Shown here: positions 54,546 through 63,283 of the stretch, piece after piece
Numbering within the stretch: the first letter of the stretch is position 1
How the letters are laid out: each line of letters begins with the position of its first letter
Assembly: GCA_965227535.1 (NCBI GenBank)
Contig: OZ245761.1
Location: 496,001-560,000 of the forward strand
Source: SZUA-430 sp965227535
Lineage (GTDB): Bacteria; Pseudomonadota; Alphaproteobacteria; Micropepsales; Micropepsaceae
DNA: 64,000 nucleotides
Direction: 5' to 3'
Position numbers and translations under genes: made by a program
The notes under the pieces: model-generated
Seen by the model: the letters and a program-made list of their open reading frames with translations, nothing else
What the model was told of the DNA's origin: nothing
Database searches by the model: none

Positions 54546-54953
54546 GTGGCGGTCAACGCCGCATTCCGCGACCACATCGCCGATCTCTTCAATCCGTACG
54601 GCGCGGTGACGTTCAAACGTTTTTTCGGCGGCACCGGCCTCTACCACAAAGAGCGCCTCTTCGGTTTCATCATGCGAGACCGGGTCTACTTGAAGACGAA
54701 CGACGAAACGCGCCCCGCCTACGAAGCCGAAGGCGCCGAACCTTTCACGTTCGAGAACGCCAAGGGCGAGACGGTCGCGATCTCCTACTACGAACTCCCC
54801 GCGCGCCTGCACGACGACACCAACGAACTCGGACGCTGGGTCCGCCAAGCCCACGACGTAGCCACCGTCCCGCGCACCCGCAAGCGCGCGGTCTCCAGGG
54901 GCAAACTGCCCAGCGACCTGCCGCTGCTGCCCGCCAAGAAGAAAAAGAAATAG
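54546..54953 (+). CDS. TfoX N-terminal domain protein
   Basis: GTG 54546 (MAVNAAFRDHIADLF) is chosen; the frame from 54501 overlaps sufA. 135 residues. TfoX-N features are VTFKRFFGGTGLYHKERLFGF, DRVYLKTND and ISYYELPARLHDD. The C-terminus is Lys-rich (PAKKKKK). Stand-alone TfoX-N proteins are not the competence regulator and their job is unclear. It lies 5 bases after sufA, so it is probably the last gene of the SUF operon; its stop abuts the convergent next gene. Confidence 0.88.
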   Translation: MAVNAAFRDHIADLFNPYGAVTFKRFFGGTGLYHKERLFGFIMRDRVYLKTNDETRPAYEAEGAEPFTFENAKGETVAISYYELPARLHDDTNELGRWVRQAHDVATVPRTRKRAVSRGKLPSDLPLLPAKKKKK

Positions 54954-56252
54954 TCAGCGCTGAAGCGGCACGACCTCCAGCCCATCGACCTTTAGCGCAT
55001 CACCACGCCCGCGCCGTAGAACGCCGACGGCGGTAGGCACCGGCTTCGCACCGCGCGCCCGCTCAAGACTCCAATTGCGCAACGCCACCGCCAACTGCAG
55101 CGAAAAATCCAACGACCACGTCTTGCCCAACGCCGCCGGATCCGCGCACCCACGCGCATGCCCCGGCGCAAACCCGAACGGATACCGCACATCCAAATTG
55201 CGGAACCAACACCGCCCCTCGGCCCAATCCGCGGGCGCGATCATTGGCGCGACCGTCGGCCACTGCGCCGCCATATGACAAGACGAACAAGCCGACGCGC
55301 GCTCATCGACGACGCCGTTCATCCGCCCGCCGCGTCCAAACCCAACCGCAGCCTCGAACACAACACTCTGGCGAGGCTTCGCACCACCGGCGGCAGCCTC
55401 ATCGGTCAATTGAGGATCATTGCCCCACATCAACCCCATCGGCACCAACTTCGCCCACGGATCGCCGCCCTTCAAACGCCCGTCATAGATGAAACTGCCG
55501 AACACCCAGCCGGTCTTGTAGCTCGCACGTTCTTCACGCGCGGCGACATCAACCTGGATCAGCCGCAACATACGCGGCGCGCGCGGAGCAGGTTTGCCAT
55601 CCGCACCGATCGAACGCGCGCAAGCGGCATCGTCGGGAGACGCATCGGCATGAATGTTCGCCTCAAGCTCAGGCGCGCCAGCCAACCGCGGATCGTCCGC
55701 AGCAGTCGCCTCCGTGAACACCAGCTTCACGGCAACCGTGCCGGGCGGAAAGGGCAGGGCGCTCAAATCCGGATCGCGCCCACCATGTCCCCACATCCGG
55801 CCCAGCGCAGCACCGCCCACGTCGTTGTAAAACGCCAGCACCCAATTCTGCCGGCACGACGTCTGCGCAGCCCCAAGCTCGCCCGGCGCCAAATCCCGCG
55901 CTCGCGTCAGCCCGTGAATGAACTCGCGCCCGTTCGCGCCAGGCCCCAACCACGGCACGTGATACCAACGCCGAAGCCCGTTCGCCGCCAACCGCCAATG
56001 CTCACGATCCTGACCCGAGAGCGCATACGCCAGCAGCGCCCGCAAATACCGCTCCGGCTCCTTGCGAAAACTGACCGCCTGCCACGTGTACACGTCGGCC
56101 GCCGGTGACACGGGATAGTCGAACCGCGGCTGAAACACCGCCCCATGCCAACCCTTAGGCGCCTGTTCGATACGATCCAGCCGCGCGCCGCCGGCAAAGG
56201 CCGGTGGCACGAAAGCCAACGCCAAGAACAAAACCAACGCCAAGCCACGCAT
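54954..56252 (-). CDS. Secreted protein with a single CxxCH heme motif, family unknown
   Basis: The start at 56252 (MRGLALVLFLALAFV) gives a signal peptide; the frame to 56288 is extended. 432 residues. Heme c motif CSSCH is at 322-326 with Met following, and a later DWAEGRCWFRNLDVRYP. The N-terminal part has GTVAVKLVFTEATAADD. It is much longer than a simple cytochrome c. Likely a periplasmic heme protein of unknown partner. It abuts the SUF operon end to end but is transcribed the other way. Confidence 0.75.
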   Translation of the reverse strand: MRGLALVLFLALAFVPPAFAGGARLDRIEQAPKGWHGAVFQPRFDYPVSPAADVYTWQAVSFRKEPERYLRALLAYALSGQDREHWRLAANGLRRWYHVPWLGPGANGREFIHGLTRARDLAPGELGAAQTSCRQNWVLAFYNDVGGAALGRMWGHGGRDPDLSALPFPPGTVAVKLVFTEATAADDPRLAGAPELEANIHADASPDDAACARSIGADGKPAPRAPRMLRLIQVDVAAREERASYKTGWVFGSFIYDGRLKGGDPWAKLVPMGLMWGNDPQLTDEAAAGGAKPRQSVVFEAAVGFGRGGRMNGVVDERASACSSCHMAAQWPTVAPMIAPADWAEGRCWFRNLDVRYPFGFAPGHARGCADPAALGKTWSLDFSLQLAVALRNWSLERARGAKPVPTAVGVLRRGRGDALKVDGLEVVPLQR

Positions 56253-56354
56253 GGGCCACAGCCTCCCACGCCATCCGCTAACCAACAAGCCGGGCTTGCC
56301 ACCCGCGCCAGCACGGCCCTAGGCTTAGGCCCAAGTAAGGGTGTGGGGGCTTTC

Positions 56355-57359
56355 GTGCGTAAGTTCGTATCGGGAATGGCGTTTGCCGGCGCGTTGGCGC
56401 TAGCCGCAACGGCGCAAGCCGCCCCTGCCAAAACCCTCGACCTCGCCGACGGATACAAGTTCGAACTGCTGGGCGCAGGCGACACGCAAGCCCGCGTCGG
56501 CAATCCAAAGGTCATCTTCCTCAACGTCGCCGTGACCGACGAGAAGATCGCCGCCGACCACAAGCGCCTGATCGAGGCGTCGGACCGCATGTTCGAGTCC
56601 GTCCTGATGGGCGCAGCCGAGAAGGGCTACTACAAGCGTGCGACCGTGAACGTCCGCCGCCCCGGCACCGCGACCTTCGAGGACTTCCTCTATGTGCGCG
56701 GCGAGAATGAAGTTTGGCTGCGCCAAGCCGGCAAAGAGTCGTGGAAGGTCGCACAAGACCCCAAGACCTGGGTCGGCCCGCCCAGCGAAAAGATCAACGT
56801 CGACAAGTTCGGAACCTTCGCCGTCGAGGCAGCGATCGAGATCGACCCGCCCGCAGGCTTCAAGCGCGCCGCCGAAATCGATTTCGTCACCAAGACATCG
56901 CTCATCGACACACAGCGCAAGTATCAGGAGATCAAGGCGCTCTGGGCGCGCATGGACCGCAAGCAGATGCGCACCGACGGCTTCGACCTCATCATGTTCG
57001 GCAACTTCACGACGCCGCAGCTTGGCCGTTTCCACGCCCGCCGCGGCTTCTACGTGCGCATCCCGCGCCAAACGGACGGCGAGTGGCCTGCGTTGCCCGA
57101 CAGCGCGCCGGACAACCGCGAGCTCCTGATCTCGAAGGCTGAAAAGCCCACCGACGAACTCGTTCAGCAGATCGCCTACTCGTTCACGTTTTCCGGCCCG
57201 CTCGAAACGCTCCGCCTGACCGACTTCATGATGCCGGCCTTCAAGCGCGGCACGCCGGTCGAACCCTCGAAGGTCGGCTTCGGCTACAGCGCCCCCAGCA
57301 TCACGCTCGAGCCCGCCAAACTGTTGAACTTCAACGCGCTGGCGCCGAAGGTCGACTGA
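56355..57359 (+). CDS. Hypothetical secreted protein
   Basis: GTG 56355 (MRKFVSGMAFAGALALAA) is preferred: it gives a signal peptide and follows a GGGGG ribosome-site-like run. GTG 56343 and ATG 56376 are alternatives; the frame from 56145 is an antisense shadow. About 334 residues. Mature protein begins APAKTLDLADGYKFELLG and has no motif that I know. It diverges from the CxxCH gene across 102 bases and may share its control region. Confidence 0.7.
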   Translation: MRKFVSGMAFAGALALAATAQAAPAKTLDLADGYKFELLGAGDTQARVGNPKVIFLNVAVTDEKIAADHKRLIEASDRMFESVLMGAAEKGYYKRATVNVRRPGTATFEDFLYVRGENEVWLRQAGKESWKVAQDPKTWVGPPSEKINVDKFGTFAVEAAIEIDPPAGFKRAAEIDFVTKTSLIDTQRKYQEIKALWARMDRKQMRTDGFDLIMFGNFTTPQLGRFHARRGFYVRIPRQTDGEWPALPDSAPDNRELLISKAEKPTDELVQQIAYSFTFSGPLETLRLTDFMMPAFKRGTPVEPSKVGFGYSAPSITLEPAKLLNFNALAPKVD

Positions 57360-57364
57360 CCGTG

Positions 57365-58594
57365 TCAGCCTGCCGGGTTCCGATCCAGCGGAACGACCAG
57401 AACGAACGTTGCGCCGGCCTCGTCGGCGGAAGGCCACTTGAGTTGCGCATCCAGCTGTGACGAGAGCGCCGTAACAAGCCGCGCGCCAAGCCGTTTGCTC
57501 TTCAGCGGATCAAACCCGGGCGGCAAACCAACGCCGCCGTCGCGCACGCTGACCGAAACGTTGTTCTCGTCCGGTTGCGCCACCTCCACCCAAATCGTTT
57601 CGCCGGGTCGCTTGGGATAAGCATACTTGCCGGCATTCGAAACAAGTTCGTTGGCGATGAGCGCGACCAGGATTGCACGGTCCGCCGCAAACTGAATCGC
57701 ACCGGGCGTTGCCTCGAAATGGATGATCGACGGCGACACGCTGGGTTCCAAATCCTTCAGAACCTCGCGCAGATAGCCGACCAGATCGATCTTCTCGTAG
57801 TCGGCGTTGTAGGCCAGGCGGTCGTACGCCCGCCCGACGGTTGAAATGCGGATCGACGCCTCGCTCAACCGTTCGCTGAGTTCCGGATCGCCCACCGACA
57901 CGGCCTGCAAGTGCAACATGCTGCCGACCAGCTGCATGCTGTTCTTCACCCGATGATTGACCTCTTTCAACAGCACCTGATGCCGGTCGAGTGCCGCCTG
58001 CAGTTGACGCTGATAGCGCTGCTGTTCGATCGCCATCCCCAAGATGTTCGCCGCCCCTTGAAGGAAGGCCAGATCGTGCTCGCTGAACTCGCCTTCCGAC
58101 TTGCTGTCGACCTCAAGCACGCCGAACGGGGACCCGTCGCCTTGGAGGATCACGTTCATCGCGCGGCGAATGCCGTGCTGGACCAACAATTCGGGCGTCC
58201 TGAACCGCTCCTCGTTCTCAAGATGGTTCGAGATCACGGACTTGCCCGTCTGCAGCGCAAAACCCGCAGGTGAGGCCAAGTCGGCGCCGACGCGCGCCTT
58301 GCCGACAACACCTTCGCCCCAGCCGATGCCTGCGCGCACCAGAAGCATCTTCTCGCCCGGGAGATATTCGAGAACCTTGCAGTAGTCGGCTTGAAGACCC
58401 TCCGCGGTCAGCCGCGCCGCGTGATTGAGCAGATCGACGAAGCCGGTGCCCTGCAGCGCCAACACGCCAAGTTCGGCAAGCAATTCCTGCTGGCGTATCC
58501 GCAGTCGAAGCGACCGCTCGCTGACGTTATCGACCGCACCCGCCGGGCTCGACTCGATGACAGGAGGCCCGCTCTGGTCTGAGGATGAAGTCAT
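57365..58594 (-). CDS. Cytoplasmic sensor histidine kinase (GAF plus HisKA_2)
   Basis: 409 residues without membrane segments. A GAF domain spans about 45-190 (GEGVVGKARVGADLASPAGF, FGVLEVDSKSEGEFSEHD). The phosphoacceptor is in LKEVNHRVKNSMQL, the HisKA_2 type. The ATPase part has LVSNAGKYAYP and DGGVGLPPGF. Enzymes of this class often feed general stress (PhyR) or light and chemical sensing in alphaproteobacteria. No regulator is adjacent. It converges on the secreted unknown gene. Confidence 0.92.
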   Translation of the reverse strand: MTSSSDQSGPPVIESSPAGAVDNVSERSLRLRIRQQELLAELGVLALQGTGFVDLLNHAARLTAEGLQADYCKVLEYLPGEKMLLVRAGIGWGEGVVGKARVGADLASPAGFALQTGKSVISNHLENEERFRTPELLVQHGIRRAMNVILQGDGSPFGVLEVDSKSEGEFSEHDLAFLQGAANILGMAIEQQRYQRQLQAALDRHQVLLKEVNHRVKNSMQLVGSMLHLQAVSVGDPELSERLSEASIRISTVGRAYDRLAYNADYEKIDLVGYLREVLKDLEPSVSPSIIHFEATPGAIQFAADRAILVALIANELVSNAGKYAYPKRPGETIWVEVAQPDENNVSVSVRDGGVGLPPGFDPLKSKRLGARLVTALSSQLDAQLKWPSADEAGATFVLVVPLDRNPAG

Positions 58595-58746
58595 GCGGGA
58601 GCGTAGAACGCCCGCCCTCCCTCGTACAATGGTCCAGGGACGGGGAACGGCGCAGCGGTTAATGTGGAACCCGACGCCGGAGTAATGTTATCGCCGCGGC
58701 GCGGACCTGCTAAAAGCGACAACGCAAATCAACGGGAGCCTGCTAC

Positions 58747-59517
58747 ATGGACCTTCACCTCAAAGGCAAGCGCGCGATCGTTCTGGGCGGCACGCGCGGC
58801 ATCGGCCGAGCCATCGCCGAGACGCTAGCCGCCGAAGGCGCGAACGTCGCCATCTGCGCGCGCAATCACGATCAGGTCGAAGAAGCCGTCGCCGCACTGA
58901 CCAAGAAGGGCGTCCGTGCGACCGGCGCCTCGGTCGACATCGCCAAGGGCGATGAGTTGAAGGCTTGGGTCGAAAGCGTGGCGAAAACCTTCGGCGGCAT
59001 CGACGTCCTCGTCTCGAACGCCAGCGCGCTCACGATGGGCGCTCATGCCGAGGCGTGGGAACAGCTTCTCAAAGTGGACATTCTGGGCGCCGCGAACGCC
59101 TTCGAAGCCGCCCGCCCGCATCTCGAAAAATCAGCTGAGGAGCATGGCGACGCGTCGGCCGTCTTCATCTCGTCGGTCTCCGCCGCCGAGACGCAGAACG
59201 CGCAAGCCTATGGCGCGATCAAGGCGGCTCTCATCCACTACGCCAAGGGCCTCGCGCGCGAGACGGCCAAGAAGAACATCCGCGTTAACGTCGTGTCCCC
59301 GGGAACCGTCTATTTCAAGGGCGGCGTTTGGCATCTCATGGAACAGCACGCAACCGAACGCTACAACGCCGCGTTAAAGGCGAACCCAACCGGACGCATG
59401 GGAACCCCGCAAGAAATCGCCAACGCCGCCGTAGTCCTGGCAAGCCCCGTATCGTCGTTCACGACGGGCGCAAACTGGGTGGTGGACGGGGCGATCACCC
59501 AACGCGTGAATTTCTGA
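58747..59517 (+). CDS. SDR family oxidoreductase
   Basis: 256 residues. The NAD(P) motif is VLGGTRGIGRAIAE and the catalytic Ser and YxxxK are in FISSVSAAE and AYGAIKAALIHY. The C-terminal NWVVDGAITQRVNF is typical of classical SDRs near fatty-acid or steroid metabolism. Substrate unknown. It lies 152 bases after the divergent kinase start. Confidence 0.92.
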   Translation: MDLHLKGKRAIVLGGTRGIGRAIAETLAAEGANVAICARNHDQVEEAVAALTKKGVRATGASVDIAKGDELKAWVESVAKTFGGIDVLVSNASALTMGAHAEAWEQLLKVDILGAANAFEAARPHLEKSAEEHGDASAVFISSVSAAETQNAQAYGAIKAALIHYAKGLARETAKKNIRVNVVSPGTVYFKGGVWHLMEQHATERYNAALKANPTGRMGTPQEIANAAVVLASPVSSFTTGANWVVDGAITQRVNF

Positions 59518-59566
59518 TAGATTTGATTCGGTTGGGGCACCCGTACTCTCTTGAGGAGGAGCTCTA

Positions 59567-60001
59567 ATGAATCCGTATCTGTTCTGGAGTTGCGTCGCGA
59601 TAGCGACGGTCACGGCATGCGCCACGGCCCGCGCCGACGACGCAAACACGATCCCGGCCGATCAACCGACCGACGTCAACGGTTACGAGATCGCCTGCTC
59701 GGGCGTCGGCGATGAGGCGCGCGTCGACCCGCGCTGGCCTGCATTCGCCGTAAAGGTCGAGTTCGCCAATCGCGACGCCGAGTACCTCAGCGACATCGAC
59801 GTCTCGGTCGCGGACAGCGCCGGTAAGGCGCTCTTCCACGTCCGCTGCGAAACGCCATGGCTCCTCGCCAAGCTGCCGGCCGGCAAATACACCGTAACCG
59901 GCACCTACGAAGGCATCAGCAAGACGGCCAAACTGACGGCACCGGCCACCGGCCAAGCCCGCGTTGTCGTCCGCTTCCCCGAGATCGCCGGCGACCAATA
60001 A
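59567..60001 (+). CDS. Small secreted protein with a carboxypeptidase-regulatory-like fold
   Basis: 144 residues with a signal peptide (MNPYLFWSCVAIATVTACAT, cleavage near ARA). The rest is beta-rich: FAVKVEFANRDAEYLSD, LPAGKYTVTGTYEGISK and a basic VVVRFPEIAG. This resembles small carboxypeptidase-regulatory-like domains, but the call is weak. A strong ribosome site (GAGGAGGAGC) precedes it. It is 49 bases after the SDR gene. Confidence 0.7.
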   Translation: MNPYLFWSCVAIATVTACATARADDANTIPADQPTDVNGYEIACSGVGDEARVDPRWPAFAVKVEFANRDAEYLSDIDVSVADSAGKALFHVRCETPWLLAKLPAGKYTVTGTYEGISKTAKLTAPATGQARVVVRFPEIAGDQ

Positions 60002-60032
60002 CCGCCCTTGCAGCCACATCCGCGCGCGTGAG

Positions 60033-60059
60033 ACGTTGGTGCCATATCGGCACCAACGT
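60033..60059. promoter_or_regulatory. Perfect palindrome just before the serine hydrolase gene
   Basis: ACGTTGGTGCC and GGCACCAACGT form a perfect 11-base stem with a 5-base loop ATATC. It ends 15 bases before the ATG at 60075, within a 73-base gap. No T-run follows, so an operator for a dimeric repressor or a hairpin near the ribosome site is likelier than a terminator. Confidence 0.65.
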
Positions 60060-60074
60060 TGAGCATCGCGCGTC

Positions 60075-61310
60075 ATGACATCCATATCGATCAAGACCAA
60101 AGCCGGCCTCGTCGAAGGCACCTGCGATCCGAAATTCTCCGGCGTCCTCGACGCCTTCGTGACCAATTTCGAAGCACGCGGCGAAGTCGGGGCCAGCTGC
60201 ACGGTCAACCACGCCGGCAAGACGCTGGTCGACCTATGGGGCGGCAAGAAGGCGCCGGACGGCGAACCTTGGGATCGCGACACGATCTCGATCATCTTCT
60301 CGTCGACCAAGGGCGCGATGGCGCTCTGCGCCCATATGCTCGCCGACCGCGGCCAACTCGACCTCGACGCACCGATCGTCAAGTACTGGCCTGAGTTCGG
60401 CCAGAACGGCAAGGAAGCTGCCACCGTCGCGATGACGCTCGATCACTCCGTCGGCGTGCCGCACGTCCGCGCCGTTCCGAAGGCCGGCGCCTTCTACGAT
60501 TACGACCACATGGTGGACACGGTTGCGAAAGAAGCCCCGTTCTGGACGCCCGGTACGCGCAACGGCTATCACGCGGTGACGATGTCCTGGACGGTCGGCG
60601 AACTCGTCCACCGCGCCGCCAAGAAGCGCATGGGAAAATTCTTCCAGGATGAAGTGGCCAAACCTTTGGGTCTGGAATTCTGGATCGGTCTACCGGAGGA
60701 ACAGGAGCGCCGCGTCGCGCCGATGATCCAGGCCGTGCCCACCGCCGAAACGATGGAATCGCGCTTCTTCAAGAAAGCGATGGGCGACCCGTCGTCGGCG
60801 TCGCACTTCTTCCTGCGCGACTTCATGGCCTTCAACGCCAACGCACGCGAAGGCCACGCCGCTGAAATCGGCGCCGCCAACGGCATCACGAACGCGCGCA
60901 ACCTCGCCGGCATGTACGCCGCGCTCGCCAACGGCGGCAGCCTGAATGGCGTGCGCCTGGTCGGCCCCGACACGCTCGCCCGCATGGGACGCGTCGCTAT
61001 GGCGACCCACGAAGACGGCACGCTGGCGATCCCGACGCGCTTTGCCCTGGGCTACATGAAGTCGATGGACAACCGCCACCTGCCGGCCGTCGACAGCGCA
61101 AGCTGCCTTCTCTCCGACTCGGCCTTCGGCCATGTCGGCGCCGGCGGCTCGATCGGGTTCGCCGATCCGGAAGCCAAGCTGGCCTTCGGATACACGATGA
61201 ACCAAATGGGCTTAGGCCTGCTGCTCAACGACCGTGGCCAAAGCCTGGTCGACGCAACATACAAAGCCCTCGGCTACCGCTCGAACGTCAGCGGCGTCTG
61301 GACGACGTGA
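60075..61310 (+). CDS. Beta-lactamase-fold serine hydrolase (EstB-like)
   Basis: 411 residues. The SxxK motif is SSTK in FSSTKGAMALCAHML. The second-motif tyrosine is in NGYHAVTMSW and the C-terminal strand shows GHVGAGGSIGFAD. No signal peptide, so cytoplasmic. The class contains esterases and lipases (EstB, LovD-like), not true beta-lactamases. Preceded by a perfect palindrome; its stop lies 3 bases from the end of a convergent membrane gene. Confidence 0.9.
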   Translation: MTSISIKTKAGLVEGTCDPKFSGVLDAFVTNFEARGEVGASCTVNHAGKTLVDLWGGKKAPDGEPWDRDTISIIFSSTKGAMALCAHMLADRGQLDLDAPIVKYWPEFGQNGKEAATVAMTLDHSVGVPHVRAVPKAGAFYDYDHMVDTVAKEAPFWTPGTRNGYHAVTMSWTVGELVHRAAKKRMGKFFQDEVAKPLGLEFWIGLPEEQERRVAPMIQAVPTAETMESRFFKKAMGDPSSASHFFLRDFMAFNANAREGHAAEIGAANGITNARNLAGMYAALANGGSLNGVRLVGPDTLARMGRVAMATHEDGTLAIPTRFALGYMKSMDNRHLPAVDSASCLLSDSAFGHVGAGGSIGFADPEAKLAFGYTMNQMGLGLLLNDRGQSLVDATYKALGYRSNVSGVWTT

Positions 61311-61313
61311 GCC

Positions 61314-62132
61314 TCAACTGAAATACCCGGCTGGCGCCCGCGCGCTCGGGCGCCCGGTCGTGAAATGCAGATAGGCGTACGACAGGAACGCCGCGCAGAC
61401 GATGCCACCCATGACGCCGATCACCGACGCCAAATTGTCGATCGTCGATTGCGCGACCGGATCGGCGTCGAGATCGAAGCTGATCGTGCGGAGGACCACC
61501 ACAATCGCGGTGAAAGGCAGAACGGCCGCGACATAGCCCCAGAAAAGCGGCCACCAATATCCGGCGGTTAGGCGCCAGGAGGCCCTGAACGTCAACTCCC
61601 AGTCGGCGACCGCACTCGCTGCAAACGCCAACTGACACCGCGCGATCGCGGCCAAACTCGCAAGAGTCGCAACCGAGGAATAGTCCTCAATCCACCGGCC
61701 GTCATCGACGAGACCGCCGTTGTAGGGCGCCATCGCGACCAGAACCACGACGGTCACCAAGATCGGGACCAAGATGAAGACCAGGCTGCGCCACGTATAC
61801 GCGGCGATGATGTCGGTGCGCTCTGGCCAAATGCGATCCATCGGCTCGCCCAGTATAATCCAACGGTGCCAAGCAATGCTGGTGCTGATCGAGGCCGCGA
61901 TCATCACCGCGCCCTCACCCAGCGCCGACACAAGTTCGCGCGGAGGCATCCGCTCAAACCCGCTCCGGCCGTCGGTGCTCCGCTCCAAAAGCTCCGGCAG
62001 GCCCAAGACGAAGACCGCGCCGGCCGCGAGCCAAATCACGACGAAATACAAAAGCCGGTCGAACCGCGTGAACAAGGCCCAGTAAGCCGCTCGCACGGCG
62101 CCAAACGTGTTGAACGCGGGACTGTCAGTCAT
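61314..62132 (-). CDS. Multi-pass membrane protein, first of a related pair
   Basis: 272 residues with about six membrane segments (for example LLYFVVIWLAAGAVFVLG near 25-45). A conserved stretch ISTSIAWHRWIILGEP matches WHRMIV in the neighbour, and SWRLTAGYWWPLF matches AWHMSRGNAWRIL. Function unknown. It lies 81 bases after its paralog on the same strand. Confidence 0.75.
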   Translation of the reverse strand: MTDSPAFNTFGAVRAAYWALFTRFDRLLYFVVIWLAAGAVFVLGLPELLERSTDGRSGFERMPPRELVSALGEGAVMIAASISTSIAWHRWIILGEPMDRIWPERTDIIAAYTWRSLVFILVPILVTVVVLVAMAPYNGGLVDDGRWIEDYSSVATLASLAAIARCQLAFAASAVADWELTFRASWRLTAGYWWPLFWGYVAAVLPFTAIVVVLRTISFDLDADPVAQSTIDNLASVIGVMGGIVCAAFLSYAYLHFTTGRPSARAPAGYFS

Positions 62133-62213
62133 CCTGGCCGTCTCTCAACTGAATTCCGCCGCGATGTTTTCCACGCGCCGGCCGCGGCCGCCAACGCCGG
62201 GAATTTCGGCACC

Positions 62214-63041
62214 TCACCCGCCATCGTTTGCTTTGCTCAGAAACCTGTACGCGTAGGACAGGAAGCTCGCCTGGACAACCGCCGTGAGCACGAACAACAG
62301 AAGCGAAAGCGTCAACATAGCCAGCAACGACGCGACATTCCCGGACATCGAAGGCATGGCCTCGATGAAACCGTTGAACACGACGTTGGCAAAGAACACC
62401 GGCCCCGACGCCAGCACGCTGCCCGCGAGAATGCGCCACGCATTGCCGCGCGACATGTGCCATGCCCGCCCCATCGTCACATGATAGTCGCCGACCGCGC
62501 CCGCGGGCAGGATCAGGCTAAGTCGTCCAACCGTCACCAGCGCCGCAACGATCCCACCGATGACGAACGCGACGGTGATCCACCATCTGACGTCCTCGCT
62601 CAGCGGCAACCCACGCGTCAGCGTCACGGGCAGCAGCGCGCACACCACGCCGATCGACACGCCCAGCGAACCCAAAAGGAGACTGCGCGCGAAATAAAGA
62701 AGTGCGGCGCGCGTCGCACCAGCGCGCGTGGCGCGCGGCGCAAGATCTCGCACGATCATCCGATGCCAGCGAACGATGATAACAAAGAGCCCGATGAACA
62801 CCATCAGCATGGCCAGCGACGTGTAGGCCGCCACACGCTCCCCGGCCGGCAGCTCAAGGAAGGCGGCGCCGCGCCGTTCGTCGCTGAGGATCAACTGAAC
62901 CGCCGCGAAGCTCAAGACGAGCGCGATCGTTGCGGCGGTGGCCGTCCCGCGGGACAGTGCCCCCAGCGCGTCCGCATGCTCTCTCACTGATCGATAAGTG
63001 TCCCGAACGATCGCCCACACGGGCAGTTTCTTCGTGGTCAT
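62214..63041 (-). CDS. Multi-pass membrane protein, second of a related pair
   Basis: 275 residues with about six membrane segments. Shares with the downstream gene a WHRMIV motif after the second segment and an AWHMSRGNAWRIL stretch before the last two, plus a C-terminal SFLSYAYRFL matching FLSYAYLHF. The pair probably arose by duplication. It heads the two-gene leftward unit and diverges from the HtrA gene. Confidence 0.75.
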   Translation of the reverse strand: MTTKKLPVWAIVRDTYRSVREHADALGALSRGTATAATIALVLSFAAVQLILSDERRGAAFLELPAGERVAAYTSLAMLMVFIGLFVIIVRWHRMIVRDLAPRATRAGATRAALLYFARSLLLGSLGVSIGVVCALLPVTLTRGLPLSEDVRWWITVAFVIGGIVAALVTVGRLSLILPAGAVGDYHVTMGRAWHMSRGNAWRILAGSVLASGPVFFANVVFNGFIEAMPSMSGNVASLLAMLTLSLLLFVLTAVVQASFLSYAYRFLSKANDGG

Positions 63042-63160
63042 TCCGCCGCCGCCAAATCAGCGCCGATACTGACAGCGATCCGGATAAGAGAACATCAGGC
63101 TTTCGCTTCGCGTGGCACGGATAACCATCCGGCGCGTACACTGATCCCCTAAACTTTTGT

Positions 63161-63195
63161 AAGGCGGGTGACGATTTTGTGCCTTTCACCGCCTT
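63161..63195. promoter_or_regulatory. Hairpin in the divergent region before the HtrA gene
   Basis: AAGGCGGGTGA and TCACCGCCTT pair over 10 bases with one bulged G and a 14-base loop. It lies about 90 bases before the HtrA start. No T-run; an operator is possible. Confidence 0.45.
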
Positions 63196-63283
63196 GCCAA
63201 AGCCCCATTTGTTGGCTGAAACAGCGCCCGAGGGCAGGGGGTAGAGCGGCCCCCGACACACCGCTCGATTGAGGGTACTAAAG

